Notes under the pieces: generated by a model
What the model saw: only the letters and a program-made list of their open reading frames with translations
What the model was told of the DNA's origin: nothing
The model's database searches: none
Source: an uncultured Clostridia bacterium
GTDB taxonomy: Bacteria; Bacillota; Clostridia; TANB77; CAG-508
Length of the DNA: 34,925 nt
Assembly (NCBI GenBank): GCA_944393395.1
Contig: CALYAB010000012.1
Location: 1 to 34,925 of the forward strand
Direction: 5' to 3'
Part shown: piece after piece, positions 6,172-14,737 of the stretch
How the letters are laid out: each line of letters starts with the position of its first letter
Position numbering within the stretch: position 1 is the first letter of the stretch
Program-made: the position numbers and the translations under genes

Positions 6172-8034
6172 ATGAGAAAAAGATTAAGAAAAATAATAAT
6201 TTCAGCTATTATTTTTTTAATAGCTGGACTTATAGAAAAAATAAATTTTGCTAATCAAGATGAAAATGTGTTACATATAGTGCAAATAATTCTATATATT
6301 ATAAGTTATCTAATTGTTGGTTTCGAGGTAGTAAAAAAAGCAATCATAAATATTTCTCATGGAGAATTTTTTGACGAGAATTTTTTAATGAGTATTGCTA
6401 CAATAGGTGCTTTTGCAATACAAGAATATCCGGAAGCAGTAGCAGTTATGTTGTTTTATCAATTAGGGGAATATTTTCAAAGTTATGCCGTAAAAAAATC
6501 CAGAAAATCTATAGCAAGTTTAATGGATATAAGGCCAGACTACGCTAATTTAAAAATTGATGATAGAATAGAAAAGGTATCACCAGAACAAATAAAAATC
6601 GGAAATATAATAGTTGTAAAACCTGGAGAAAAAATACCACTAGATGGGATAGTTTTAAAGGGAATTTCAATGTTAGATACTTCAGCATTAACAGGAGAGT
6701 CAGTGCCAAGAGAAGTAAAAACTAATGATAAAATTTTAAGCGGTTGTATTAATCTAAATGGTATATTAGAAATTAAAGTAGAAAAAGAATATGGAGAATC
6801 TACAGTAAGCAAGATACTTGATTTGGTAGAAAATGCAACAAATAAAAAAGCAAAAACAGAAAATTTTATTACTAAATTTTCAAAATATTACACACCTATT
6901 GTAGTAGTTTTGGCATTAATTATAGCATTTATTCCACCAATTGTAACAAGAACTAATATGTTAGATTGGATATATAGAGCACTAACGTTTTTGGTTGTAT
7001 CATGTCCTTGTGCCTTAGTTATTTCAGTTCCACTTAGTTTTTTTAGTGGAATAGGAGCTGCATCTAAAAAAGGAATATTAGTAAAGGGAAGTAATTATTT
7101 AGAATTATTAGCTAAAACTGAAATAGTGGTATTTGATAAAACAGGAACACTAACAAAGGGAGTATTTGAAGTACAGAAGATAGAAAATAAAGAACATATT
7201 GATAAAAAAGAATTACTTGAATTAGTAGCATATTGTGAAAGTTATTCAAATCATCCAATATCAATATCAATCCAAAAAGCGTATGGAGAAGAGATTGACA
7301 AAAAGAGAATAATAGACAGTAAAGAAATTTCAGGAAAGGGCATTATAAGCAAAATAGATAATAAAGAAATAGCGTGTGGAAATATCAAGTTAATGAATGA
7401 ATTGAATATAACAAATATAGATCAAATTGATGATATAGGAACATGTGTATATGTTGCAATTGATAAAAAATATGTAGGATATATTCTAATAAGTGATAAA
7501 ATAAAAGATGATTCCAATGAAGCAATTACAAAATTAAAGCAAGCAGGCGTAAAAAGAACTGTAATGTTAACAGGCGATAATAAAAATGTATCTGAAAAAG
7601 TAAATAAAAAACTTGGATTGGATGAAGTATATAGTGAATTATTGCCAATAGATAAAGTTAATAAATTAGAAGAAATATTAAAAAGTAAAGATGATGATGC
7701 AAAATTAGCTTTTGTAGGTGATGGAATAAATGATGCACCAGTGCTAGCAAGAGCAGATATAGGAATCGCAATGGGAGGATTAGGCTCAGATGCAGCGATA
7801 GAAGCAGCTGATATTGTCATTATGACCGATGAACCATCAAAAATAGCAACAGCTATAAAGATTTCAAGAAAAACTTTAAAGATTGTATATCAAAATATTA
7901 GTTTTGCATTAATTGTAAAAATAGGTGTATTGTTATTAAGTGCATTCGGATTAGCTTCAATGTGGGCTGCTGTTTTTGCAGACGTTGGGGTAACAGTTTT
8001 AGCAATTTTAAATTCATTTAGAGCATTAAGATAA
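6172..8034 (+). CDS. CadA/ZntA-type P1B ATPase, heavy-metal exporter
   Basis: This inner-membrane ATP-driven pump exports Cd, Zn or Pb. The 620 residues contain about eight membrane spans, the transport motif CPC (278-280, in SCPCALVISVP, typical of the Zn/Cd/Pb group), the phosphorylation site DKTGTLTKG with Asp322, SNHPIS, MLTGDN and GDGINDAP (from 516). The N-terminal HMA domain found in most CadA proteins is absent and is instead encoded by the preceding gene. Regulation is presumably by the CadC-like repressor at the head of the operon. RBS is GAGGTG; a strong terminator follows the stop. Confidence 0.93.
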   Translation: MRKRLRKIIISAIIFLIAGLIEKINFANQDENVLHIVQIILYIISYLIVGFEVVKKAIINISHGEFFDENFLMSIATIGAFAIQEYPEAVAVMLFYQLGEYFQSYAVKKSRKSIASLMDIRPDYANLKIDDRIEKVSPEQIKIGNIIVVKPGEKIPLDGIVLKGISMLDTSALTGESVPREVKTNDKILSGCINLNGILEIKVEKEYGESTVSKILDLVENATNKKAKTENFITKFSKYYTPIVVVLALIIAFIPPIVTRTNMLDWIYRALTFLVVSCPCALVISVPLSFFSGIGAASKKGILVKGSNYLELLAKTEIVVFDKTGTLTKGVFEVQKIENKEHIDKKELLELVAYCESYSNHPISISIQKAYGEEIDKKRIIDSKEISGKGIISKIDNKEIACGNIKLMNELNITNIDQIDDIGTCVYVAIDKKYVGYILISDKIKDDSNEAITKLKQAGVKRTVMLTGDNKNVSEKVNKKLGLDEVYSELLPIDKVNKLEEILKSKDDDAKLAFVGDGINDAPVLARADIGIAMGGLGSDAAIEAADIVIMTDEPSKIATAIKISRKTLKIVYQNISFALIVKIGVLLLSAFGLASMWAAVFADVGVTVLAILNSFRALR

Positions 8035-8075
8035 AAAATCGGTTACTGAATTTTTATCAGTAACCGATTTTTTTA
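8035..8075. terminator. Strong bidirectional terminator between convergent genes
   Basis: AATCGGTTACTGA pairs perfectly with TCAGTAACCGATT around a short loop, flanked by A- and T-runs. It ends the metal operon on the plus strand and can also serve the minus-strand operon ending at 8104. Confidence 0.9.
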
Positions 8076-8103
8076 TATAGGAAAAAACAATGTTAAACTT
8101 ATT

Positions 8104-8940
8104 CTATTTTACAATTTTAATAAAATTATATTCATATCCTGAAACAGTAGTATTATCATATTTATATCCTTTATAGATACCACCATCATTTCCACTTAAA
8201 TCGACTTTAAGTCTTATAGGGCAAATGAATTTTTCATTTAAGTTATTTACTATGTTAATAGTAAAATTTAGAGTATAATTTATATCATTCAAATCAATAC
8301 CAGCTTCCTGTAATACTTTACCGTTAAAAGAAATAGTGTTAGCATCAGAAGATGTTGCATAATTTGTTACAATATCTTGATTCATATATTCTAAAGTGAT
8401 TGGATTTGAACAATCAGTATAAAAAGTTGGTTTTGAATAATCAGTACTATTGTTTTGATCATTTGAATTTACAATATTATATTCTATTTTATCACTATTT
8501 GGTTCCTCAATTTCTTTATATTTTGCAAAATCTAATGCATTTTTATAATTTACATATTGATATCCTTTATCAGAACCAGTAGATATACTAATATTATCAA
8601 TATATAGTTCTTTTACTGTATTTTCATTTGTAATATCATAAACTGTACTTGTATTATCTAAGTATATTGCAATATCACTATATTGCAATATACTTAAATC
8701 TTGTAAAGATTCATTTTCACTTTTATCAATTGCATTTGCACTACTATATACAATTATTTTCTGGATTTTAAAAATAGGGTTTTCATTTTGCTCAGCAATT
8801 TGTACTACTTGATTTGAAAATTCATCTTTAGCATAGCTATTTCTAAATATTAAATCATAGTATAAAAGTGATAAAATACATAGTATTAATATCAAAATTG
8901 TAAAAACGATTTTATGGTTTTTAATTCTAATTTTTTTCAT
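8104..8940 (-). CDS. Membrane-anchored protein of unknown function, partner of the wall hydrolase
   Basis: I do not recognise a family. The 278 residues begin with a basic MKKIRIKNHK, followed by one hydrophobic segment (about 12-32) without a lipoprotein cysteine or clear cleavage site. The remaining 245 residues are rich in Ser, Asn, Thr, Ile and Tyr, look like a beta-rich extracytoplasmic domain and contain only two cysteines. It begins 12 bases after the stop of the GH73 gene with its own AGGAG site, so the two are one operon and may work together at the cell surface. Confidence 0.75.
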   Translation of the reverse strand: MKKIRIKNHKIVFTILILILCILSLLYYDLIFRNSYAKDEFSNQVVQIAEQNENPIFKIQKIIVYSSANAIDKSENESLQDLSILQYSDIAIYLDNTSTVYDITNENTVKELYIDNISISTGSDKGYQYVNYKNALDFAKYKEIEEPNSDKIEYNIVNSNDQNNSTDYSKPTFYTDCSNPITLEYMNQDIVTNYATSSDANTISFNGKVLQEAGIDLNDINYTLNFTINIVNNLNEKFICPIRLKVDLSGNDGGIYKGYKYDNTTVSGYEYNFIKIVK

Positions 8941-8952
8941 AATGACTCCTTT

Positions 8953-10383
8953 TTAGCTAAGTCTATTATATAACATTTCCATATAAGAATAAACTTTTGT
9001 GTGCCAATCTGAATCACTTGCATATCTTTGGTTAACGCCCTCTAGAGTAGGACCATTGTAATACCAAGCACTTGCTGTTTCTCCATCATATATTTTTGTA
9101 CCTGCAGGGTTTAGATAGTATTTAACTAATGATTTTGCAACTGTTTCAATTCCGTCAGCAAATGATGTAAATTCATAAGAAGAGTCATAAGGTGTTTCAT
9201 CATATGAGCCATATCCAAATAGATTATTTTTATCATTAGCTATTTGTGATGTTCCCCATCCACTTTCATGTATAGCAATTGCAGCTATAAAAATACCATT
9301 AACATTGTATTTTTTATCTATGTTATAAAAGACTTCAGCATTTTGTTGAAATACTCCATTTGTATCATTTGGTATACCTGTGAAGATTTTTTGATAATCT
9401 TTTAAAGTTAATCCTGTTGATTTATTTAATTCCATTTCTATATTAACATTTATTAAAATTCTTTGAATTCTATTTTTCTCTACTATACTAGGTGTTTTTG
9501 CAGCTGATGTCAACTTGCTAGTAGGCAAATATCCTTCAACAGAATCAAAAGATACTTTACACCAATTTTCATTAGGTAATTCAAGAAGCTTTACATCTAA
9601 ACTTTCTTTTATTTCAGCGACTTCTTCTGAATCTTCAGAAGGTTCTTTTCTTAATTTAGTTGTTGAAGTTAAATAAATTGTGTCTCCAATATGTATTTTT
9701 AAATTAGCTAAGAAATCTGATGTCCCTATATCTAAAATTTCAGGTGTTGGTTCTTCAAGTGTTTCTTTTGCTAAAATAATTTCTTCTATGAATTCTCCAT
9801 TTTCGTAAGTTTTAACTAAAGAAACATTTTCTTTTCCTTCAATTCCTTGTTGTAAAACAACTTGTTCACCTCTAGGAAGTGTGGCATTAGATTGAGTTTG
9901 TGTTTCATACTCTATGGCCCTTTCTTCGGTAACTTGTTCTTTTACCTTTTCAAAACTCGAATTTTCAGAAATTATCTTTTGCATATTTAAAGCTTTTCTA
10001 TTTATTTCAAAATCAGTAGGAATAGATGAAGTTTCTACAGTTTCGTCAGAATTACTTTCGGCTGTTTCTGTTTCCATAGAAAATACATTCATAGGAAATA
10101 CAGCAATTATAATTAAAACTAAAATAACGAAAACTATAATTAAATTAGAAAGTTTTATTCCTCTTTTATCGTCAAAAGAAACATTATTATCATAAACAAA
10201 AGAAACTTTTGCTTTAGGTTTAGATTTGGATTGTTTACTGGTTTTAGTTCTTTTGACATTATCCGAAGATGTATTTATTTGACTTGATTGAGAATATCGA
10301 ATTTCTTGTAACTCTTTGAAAACATCAGATAAATTTCTGTTATCTTGTTTTTTATTTGTAGAGTTATTCTTGTCATCTAACAT
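8953..10383 (-). CDS. Membrane-anchored G5-SH3-GH73 peptidoglycan hydrolase
   Basis: This is a predicted N-acetylglucosaminidase that cuts the glycan backbone of peptidoglycan. The 476 residues run: a polar cytoplasmic N-terminus (1-76), one membrane span (about 78-97), a linker, a G5 domain (about 145-220, with LPRGEQVVLQQG and YENGEF), an SH3 domain (about 233-293, with LRKEPSEDSEEV and WCKVSF) and a GH73 domain (about 320-476). Probable catalytic Glu373 lies in AIHESGWGTS, followed by NNLFGYG and the YxF/W-rich tail. It is a type II membrane protein, so the enzyme stays tethered. It is the first gene of a two-gene operon. Confidence 0.9.
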   Translation of the reverse strand: MLDDKNNSTNKKQDNRNLSDVFKELQEIRYSQSSQINTSSDNVKRTKTSKQSKSKPKAKVSFVYDNNVSFDDKRGIKLSNLIIVFVILVLIIIAVFPMNVFSMETETAESNSDETVETSSIPTDFEINRKALNMQKIISENSSFEKVKEQVTEERAIEYETQTQSNATLPRGEQVVLQQGIEGKENVSLVKTYENGEFIEEIILAKETLEEPTPEILDIGTSDFLANLKIHIGDTIYLTSTTKLRKEPSEDSEEVAEIKESLDVKLLELPNENWCKVSFDSVEGYLPTSKLTSAAKTPSIVEKNRIQRILINVNIEMELNKSTGLTLKDYQKIFTGIPNDTNGVFQQNAEVFYNIDKKYNVNGIFIAAIAIHESGWGTSQIANDKNNLFGYGSYDETPYDSSYEFTSFADGIETVAKSLVKYYLNPAGTKIYDGETASAWYYNGPTLEGVNQRYASDSDWHTKVYSYMEMLYNRLS

Positions 10384-10420
10384 CCTAAATTCCTCACTTT
10401 CATAATATTATACATAAATA

Positions 10421-10449
10421 TTATACAATAACAAATGCCAGATGTCTAC
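10421..10449 (-). promoter_or_regulatory. Likely promoter region of the GH73 operon
   Basis: On the minus strand, upstream of the start at 10383, two TATAAT-like boxes occur; one has TTGTTA 16 bases before it. The exact start cannot be chosen from sequence, so the coordinates are approximate. Confidence 0.35.
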
Positions 10450-10488
10450 AAAAAATGATAAAAAAAATCAAATAAGAAAAAATTTCCG

Positions 10489-10648
10489 TTACTGTTAAAA
10501 AAATATTATTGTTCAATATAGTGTTCGAAGAGAGATATATATTTTTCGAATAATAGAATCAAGCTGTGAATTGTAATACTTAATTATATAAATTGTTACT
10601 AGATAATGATTTTGGATTATATTATTTACTAAACCCTTATCTAGTAAC
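10489..10648. repeat. Intergenic palindromic repeat cluster (copy 3) before rnc
   Basis: This 360-base gene-free gap holds several pieces of the repeat family: GTTACTGTT (10489-10497) followed by ATATTATTGTTCAATATA (10503-10520), which recurs inverted at about 13503-13521; GCTGTGAATTGTAAT at 10563-10577; and an exact inverted pair GTTACTAGATAA (10595-10606) / TTATCTAGTAAC (10637-10648). The last 12-mer recurs exactly at 30681-30692. Several nested or degenerate copies seem to lie side by side. Confidence 0.55.
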
Positions 10649-10677
10649 TATAAATTCAAGAATAATAATTAAATTGC

Positions 10678-10705
10678 TTGCAAAATACATAAAATAGTAT
10701 ATAAT
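10678..10705 (+). promoter_or_regulatory. rnc promoter
   Basis: TTGCAA (10678-10683) and a perfect TATAAT (10700-10705) are separated by 16 bases, about 38 bases before the rnc start. Confidence 0.6.
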
Positions 10706-10743
10706 AGAAATGTAGAAGAAAGAAAAATGAAAAGGAAGAAGAA

Positions 10744-11421
10744 ATGATGAACATTGAACAATTAGAAAATGAGATTGGATATACATTTAAAAATAAAGAA
10801 TTATTAAAAAAAGCTTTAACACATACTTCTTATGCATATGAGAAGCATATAGAGAGTAATGAAAAGTTAGAGTTTTTAGGAGATAGTATATTAGAATTTT
10901 TATCAAGTAGATATTTATATGAAAATTATATTAATCTAAAAGAAGGAGAAATGACGAAGGTTAGGGCCACAGTAGTTTGTGAAAAGAGCTTATACAAAAT
11001 CGCAACTAAGCACAATTTTGGGAATTACTTATTTTTAGGAAAGTCAGAAAGACAAAATGAAGGAAATAAGAGACCAGCTATATTAGCAGACAGTGTTGAA
11101 GCAGTAATTGCAGCAATGTATTTAGATGGTGGATTAGAACCAGTAGATAAATTTATTATAGAAAACCTAAAAGATGAGATTGAACAAGCAAGTAAACATG
11201 TTGGAGATAAAGATTACAAAACTGTGTTACAAGAGAAGTTGCAAGAAGGTGGAGATGTGAAAATAGAGTACGAGATCATAAAAGAAAGTGGTCCAGACCA
11301 TGATAAGAGTTTTGAAGCACAAGTACGTTTTAATGGGAAAATTTTAGCAAAAGGTTCTGGGAAAAGTAAAAAAGGAGCTGAAATGCAAGCTGCAAAAAAA
11401 GCATTAGAAAATTTAAAATAG
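10744..11421 (+). CDS. rnc: Ribonuclease III
   Basis: This enzyme cleaves double-stranded RNA, processing rRNA precursors and antisense duplexes. The 225 residues comprise the endonuclease domain with the signature NEKLEFLGDSILE (39-51) and the second acidic cluster ADSVEAVIAA (about 115-124), then a double-stranded RNA-binding domain (about 158-225) ending GKSKKGAEMQAAKKALE. Two adjacent ATG codons (10744, 10747) are both usable after AGGAAGAAG. Placement before a radical SAM gene is a common clostridial arrangement. It could process the type I toxin-antitoxin duplex encoded at 4712-4929, which is an inference. Confidence 0.96.
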   Translation: MMNIEQLENEIGYTFKNKELLKKALTHTSYAYEKHIESNEKLEFLGDSILEFLSSRYLYENYINLKEGEMTKVRATVVCEKSLYKIATKHNFGNYLFLGKSERQNEGNKRPAILADSVEAVIAAMYLDGGLEPVDKFIIENLKDEIEQASKHVGDKDYKTVLQEKLQEGGDVKIEYEIIKESGPDHDKSFEAQVRFNGKILAKGSGKSKKGAEMQAAKKALENLK

Positions 11422-11436
11422 AAAAGAGGTAAATCT

Positions 11437-12534
11437 ATGAAACATCAATATATAATTCCTATATTTGTACCACATTTGGGATGCCCTAATGATTGTATAT
11501 TTTGCAATCAAAAATCTATTAGTGGTCAAAAAAAGAATATGACAAAAGAAGAAGCAAAAAGGATAATAGATAATTACCTAAAAAATTTAAAAGATAAAGA
11601 TGCACAAGTAGAGATAGCATTTTTTGGGGGAAGTTTTACAGCAATAGAAGAAAAATTACAAAATGAATTATTAGAATTAGCATATACATACATAAAAGAT
11701 GGAAAAGTGGAAAGTATAAGAATTTCGACAAGACCAGATTGTATAAATAAAGATATATTGAAAAGATTAAAAAAATACAAAGTAAAAACAATAGAATTAG
11801 GAGTTCAATCCTCAAATGATTATATATTAAAAAGAGCCAATAGAGGTCATAATTTTAAAGATGTAAAAAAAGCTTCAAAGTTAATAAGATTTTATGGATT
11901 TAAATTAGGCCATCAAATGATGGTAGGATTACCAGAAAGTACAAGAATTGATGAAATAAACACAGCAAAAGCATTAATAAAATTAAAACCTAAAATGGTA
12001 AGAATATATCCTGTATTAGTAGTAAAAAATACTAAACTAGAAAAAGAATATAGAGAAGGAATATATGAGCCATTACCATTACCACAAGCTATTGAAACAT
12101 GTAAAGAATTAGTAAGAATGTTTGCTGATAAAAAAATAGATATTATCAGAGTTGGATTACAAAATACAGATGAAATAACAGAACCTGGCAAAGAAAAAAG
12201 TGAAGTTATAGCAGGACCATATCATCCAGCATTTAGACAATTAGTGGAATCTGCCATGTGGTATGATGCAATTGTAGGGAAAATAAAAAAATTAAATGTA
12301 AAAGTAAAAGAAGTAGAAGTAAAAGTTAATCCAATAGATGCAAATAATGTTATTGGACATAAAAAGGAAAATGTAAAAAAATTAAAAGAATATTATGATG
12401 TGGATTTAGTATTAAAGCAAGATGAAACAATAAAACAAGGAAAATCTAAAATAGAAATAACAAAAACTTTTAAAGATTTTGCTTATGAAGAAAAGGAAGA
12501 ACAAGAAAAAGACGTAATTAAAAGCAGAAAATAG
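11437..12534 (+). CDS. Elp3-like radical SAM protein (short form)
   Basis: The 365-residue protein has the radical SAM cluster motif CPNDCIFC (Cys16, Cys20, Cys23) close to the N-terminus, then FFGGSFTAI, RISTRPDCI and ELGVQS, the pattern of the Elp3-related group. The acetyltransferase half of true Elp3 is missing; instead there is a short Lys-rich C-terminal segment. Its clostridial homologues usually sit next to rnc, as here (15 bases apart, RBS AAGAGG). A role in tRNA wobble-uridine modification is suggested by relationship only. Confidence 0.85.
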   Translation: MKHQYIIPIFVPHLGCPNDCIFCNQKSISGQKKNMTKEEAKRIIDNYLKNLKDKDAQVEIAFFGGSFTAIEEKLQNELLELAYTYIKDGKVESIRISTRPDCINKDILKRLKKYKVKTIELGVQSSNDYILKRANRGHNFKDVKKASKLIRFYGFKLGHQMMVGLPESTRIDEINTAKALIKLKPKMVRIYPVLVVKNTKLEKEYREGIYEPLPLPQAIETCKELVRMFADKKIDIIRVGLQNTDEITEPGKEKSEVIAGPYHPAFRQLVESAMWYDAIVGKIKKLNVKVKEVEVKVNPIDANNVIGHKKENVKKLKEYYDVDLVLKQDETIKQGKSKIEITKTFKDFAYEEKEEQEKDVIKSRK

Positions 12535-12537
12535 AAT

Positions 12538-12580
12538 AAAATCACCAAACTTTACAAATAATTGTAATAAAGGTGATTTT
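12538..12580 (+). terminator. Terminator-like stem-loop overlapping the yitT ribosome binding site
   Basis: AAAATCACC (12538-12546) pairs with GGTGATTTT (12572-12580), with an inner TTACAA/TTGTAA stem. It follows the radical SAM gene stop by 3 bases and ends in TTTTTATT. The downstream arm includes the AAAGGTG that is the only ribosome binding site for the next gene, so the hairpin could both end transcription and limit translation. Confidence 0.55.
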
Positions 12581-12584
12581 TATT

Positions 12585-13460
12585 ATGAAAGTAAAAGAAC
12601 AAATAACAATAAAAAAGATAATTTTAGAAATAGTAGGAACAATTTTTGGTTCATTTGTTATTGCAGTATCTGTATCCTTATTTCTATTACCTAATAAACT
12701 GTCTTCAGGGGGAGTAGCTGGAATAGCAACAATAACATATTATTTGTTAAATATTCCTATGGGAGTAAGTATATTATTAATAAATGTTCCATTGTTTTTG
12801 ATGTCAATATTAAAAATAGGAAAGGTATTTTTTTTAAAATCAATAGTAGGAACAGTTAGCTTATCCATTTTTATAGACATATTAGATAAAATGCAACCAT
12901 TAACAAATGACAAATTTTTAGCATGCATATATGGCGGAATTATAATGGGAGTGGGAACAGCTATTATTTTAAAGGCAAATAGTTCGACAGGAGGAACAGA
13001 TTTAATAAGTTATATAGCTAAAACATATAGACCAACTATAAAAGTAGGAGAAATTATATTTATGTTAGATATAGTAATAGTAGTCTTAAATATGTTCTTT
13101 TTAGAAGAGATAGAAATAGGTTTATATTCTGCAATAGCTATATATTTAATGGGAAAAATTATTGATATTTTATTTGAAGGAATATATTTTACAAAATTAA
13201 TATATATTGTGTCTGAAAAAGCGGAAGAAATTGCTATAAATATAGGAGAAGAAATAGGAAGAGGGACAACAGGTATATATGGAAAAGGAATGTATACTAA
13301 TGAAGATAAGTTAATATTAATGTGTGCAGTTACAAGAAAAGATGTTGCAAGAACAATACAGATAATAACTAAGATAGATAAAAATAGTTTTGTAATAGTT
13401 ACAAATTCTAGGGAAGTATTGGGACTAGGGTTTAAAGATAATGTCCCTAGTAAGTGCTGA
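12585..13460 (+). CDS. YitT-family membrane protein (DUF161/DUF2179)
   Basis: The 291-residue protein has five to six hydrophobic segments in residues 10-200, with the family hallmarks LPNKLSSGGVAGIATI and KANSSTGGTDLIS. A cytoplasmic DUF2179 domain follows (about 205-290), containing GRGTTGIYGKGMYT and ending in a regulatory-type ferredoxin-like fold. The family is common in Firmicutes; its transported substrate is unknown. The ATG at 12585 is chosen over GTG at 12573, which lies within the ribosome binding site. A repeat element overlaps the stop codon. Confidence 0.9.
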   Translation: MKVKEQITIKKIILEIVGTIFGSFVIAVSVSLFLLPNKLSSGGVAGIATITYYLLNIPMGVSILLINVPLFLMSILKIGKVFFLKSIVGTVSLSIFIDILDKMQPLTNDKFLACIYGGIIMGVGTAIILKANSSTGGTDLISYIAKTYRPTIKVGEIIFMLDIVIVVLNMFFLEEIEIGLYSAIAIYLMGKIIDILFEGIYFTKLIYIVSEKAEEIAINIGEEIGRGTTGIYGKGMYTNEDKLILMCAVTRKDVARTIQIITKIDKNSFVIVTNSREVLGLGFKDNVPSKC

Positions 13461-13537
13461 ACAGTAATATTATTTCTTTCTATTTAGTCTAATACTGAAA
13501 GATATATTGAACAATAATATTGGCCTGAACAGTAACC
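13456..13537. repeat. Intergenic palindromic repeat copy 4
   Basis: GCTGAACAGTAAT (13456-13468) includes the yitT stop codon. CTGAACAGTAACC recurs at 13525-13537 in the same orientation. Between them, TATTGAACAATAATATT at about 13505-13521 is the inverse of a segment at 10503-10520, which shows the internal sequence is shared as well as the ends. Confidence 0.55.
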
Positions 13538-13573
13538 ATTATTTGCATAAATTTTGAATATAAATGTGTTATT

Positions 13574-13602
13574 TTACTTGCTAAATATATATTAATTATA
13601 AT
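13574..13602 (+). promoter_or_regulatory. Promoter of the unknown gene/ogg unit
   Basis: TTACTT (13574-13579), 17 bases, then TATAAT (13597-13602), about 32 bases before the start codon. Confidence 0.5.
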
Positions 13603-13634
13603 ATAATTAATATAGTCTAACAAAGGAGAAGTTT

Positions 13635-14702
13635 ATGGATATTATAAAATATATAAAAAATATGTTTTCATCTGTTTTTGGTAAGAAAACAAAAATGCTA
13701 GAAGCAAAAACAACTAGTCAAGATGAAAACAATGGATTTAAGAAAAATACTTCTAAGAGAAAAGAATTTATAGAAAACAATAGAGAAGAAATAAACCCTA
13801 AAGGATTAAATTTTGCAATAAATCAATATTTGAATAGTCTAATATATCAATTACAAAATGAAGGAAGAGTAAATTCATATAATGCACTTGTAAGTTTAGG
13901 AGGAATTTCTAGCAAAGAACCTGGTAAAAATTTAGAAACTCAAAATGAATTAATAAACAGAATAGAGAATAACAAACATTTTCAACTGATAAGGCAACCC
14001 AGGGACAAAGATAAGCCAACAAATTTTTTTCATATAAAAGCAAATAACTATAAGGTACCACAAGAAGCAATTAGATTATATATAAACACTGAAAGAAAGA
14101 ATGTGGCACAATTGAGCACAGAATTAATAAATGAATTAGGAACAGATGAACAATATTATTTTAAATTTATTTCAGACGAATATATATCTAAGAAACCTAG
14201 ATCCGAGACATTAGTAGTATATACAGATCATTTGCAAATTAATAAAATGTTACAAACATTAGAACATATAAAAGAAAAAAATCCACAATTTTTTGAAAAA
14301 AGAAAAATTGGTAATCCATTTATGAAAAAATATTTGGACGGATGTGTATTAGTAGCTCCAGAGGTAAATAGTAAAGAGTATATTACAGAAGACAATAAAA
14401 GAAAAACTGCAAAATCATATAATAAACTATTATCATATGCATTACAGGATAGTTTTATAAATGCAATGCATATGAGAGCGGAAAAAAGTAGAAGGTTAAA
14501 GAAAGAAATAGCAAATAACGAATTTCTAGAAGAATATTTAGGGACATACATTGAGATGGATGATGAACAAAAATATATGCTAGTAGAAGACATGAAGAAA
14601 GAGTTAAAAAAGGCACAAGAAAGAAATCCTGATTTAGATATTGCTGGAATAGAAGATGTAGAGGTAAATGAAACAGAGAAAGTAAAGGAAAATGAAAAAT
14701 AA
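13635..14702 (+). CDS. Unknown protein, faint resemblance to HopA1-type effectors
   Basis: The 355-residue soluble protein has a polar low-complexity N-terminal section (about 15-50) and an acidic, helical C-terminus (about 275-355). The middle holds EAIRLYIN (144-151), YYFKFIS (174-180), RSETLVVYTD (189-198), a helix, and GNPFMKKYLDG (226-236). The order of a Tyr-Ile-Asn strand, FKF strand, Arg followed by a VVY strand, and a P-F segment recalls the HopA1 domain found in some effectors and in lanthipeptide lyase-like proteins. I cannot align it further. There is no signal peptide or membrane span. It lies just upstream of the glycosylase gene, 35 bases from its chosen start. Confidence 0.7.
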   Translation: MDIIKYIKNMFSSVFGKKTKMLEAKTTSQDENNGFKKNTSKRKEFIENNREEINPKGLNFAINQYLNSLIYQLQNEGRVNSYNALVSLGGISSKEPGKNLETQNELINRIENNKHFQLIRQPRDKDKPTNFFHIKANNYKVPQEAIRLYINTERKNVAQLSTELINELGTDEQYYFKFISDEYISKKPRSETLVVYTDHLQINKMLQTLEHIKEKNPQFFEKRKIGNPFMKKYLDGCVLVAPEVNSKEYITEDNKRKTAKSYNKLLSYALQDSFINAMHMRAEKSRRLKKEIANNEFLEEYLGTYIEMDDEQKYMLVEDMKKELKKAQERNPDLDIAGIEDVEVNETEKVKENEK

Positions 14703-14737
14703 TGCTAATGGAAAGTAATGAAATAGGAGATAAGAAA

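Noticed and set aside
14702..14737. ogg start at ATG 14702 overlapping the previous stop
   Set aside because: No ribosome binding site, and the extra 12 residues precede the normal family N-terminus, which begins at 14738 behind AGGAGA.
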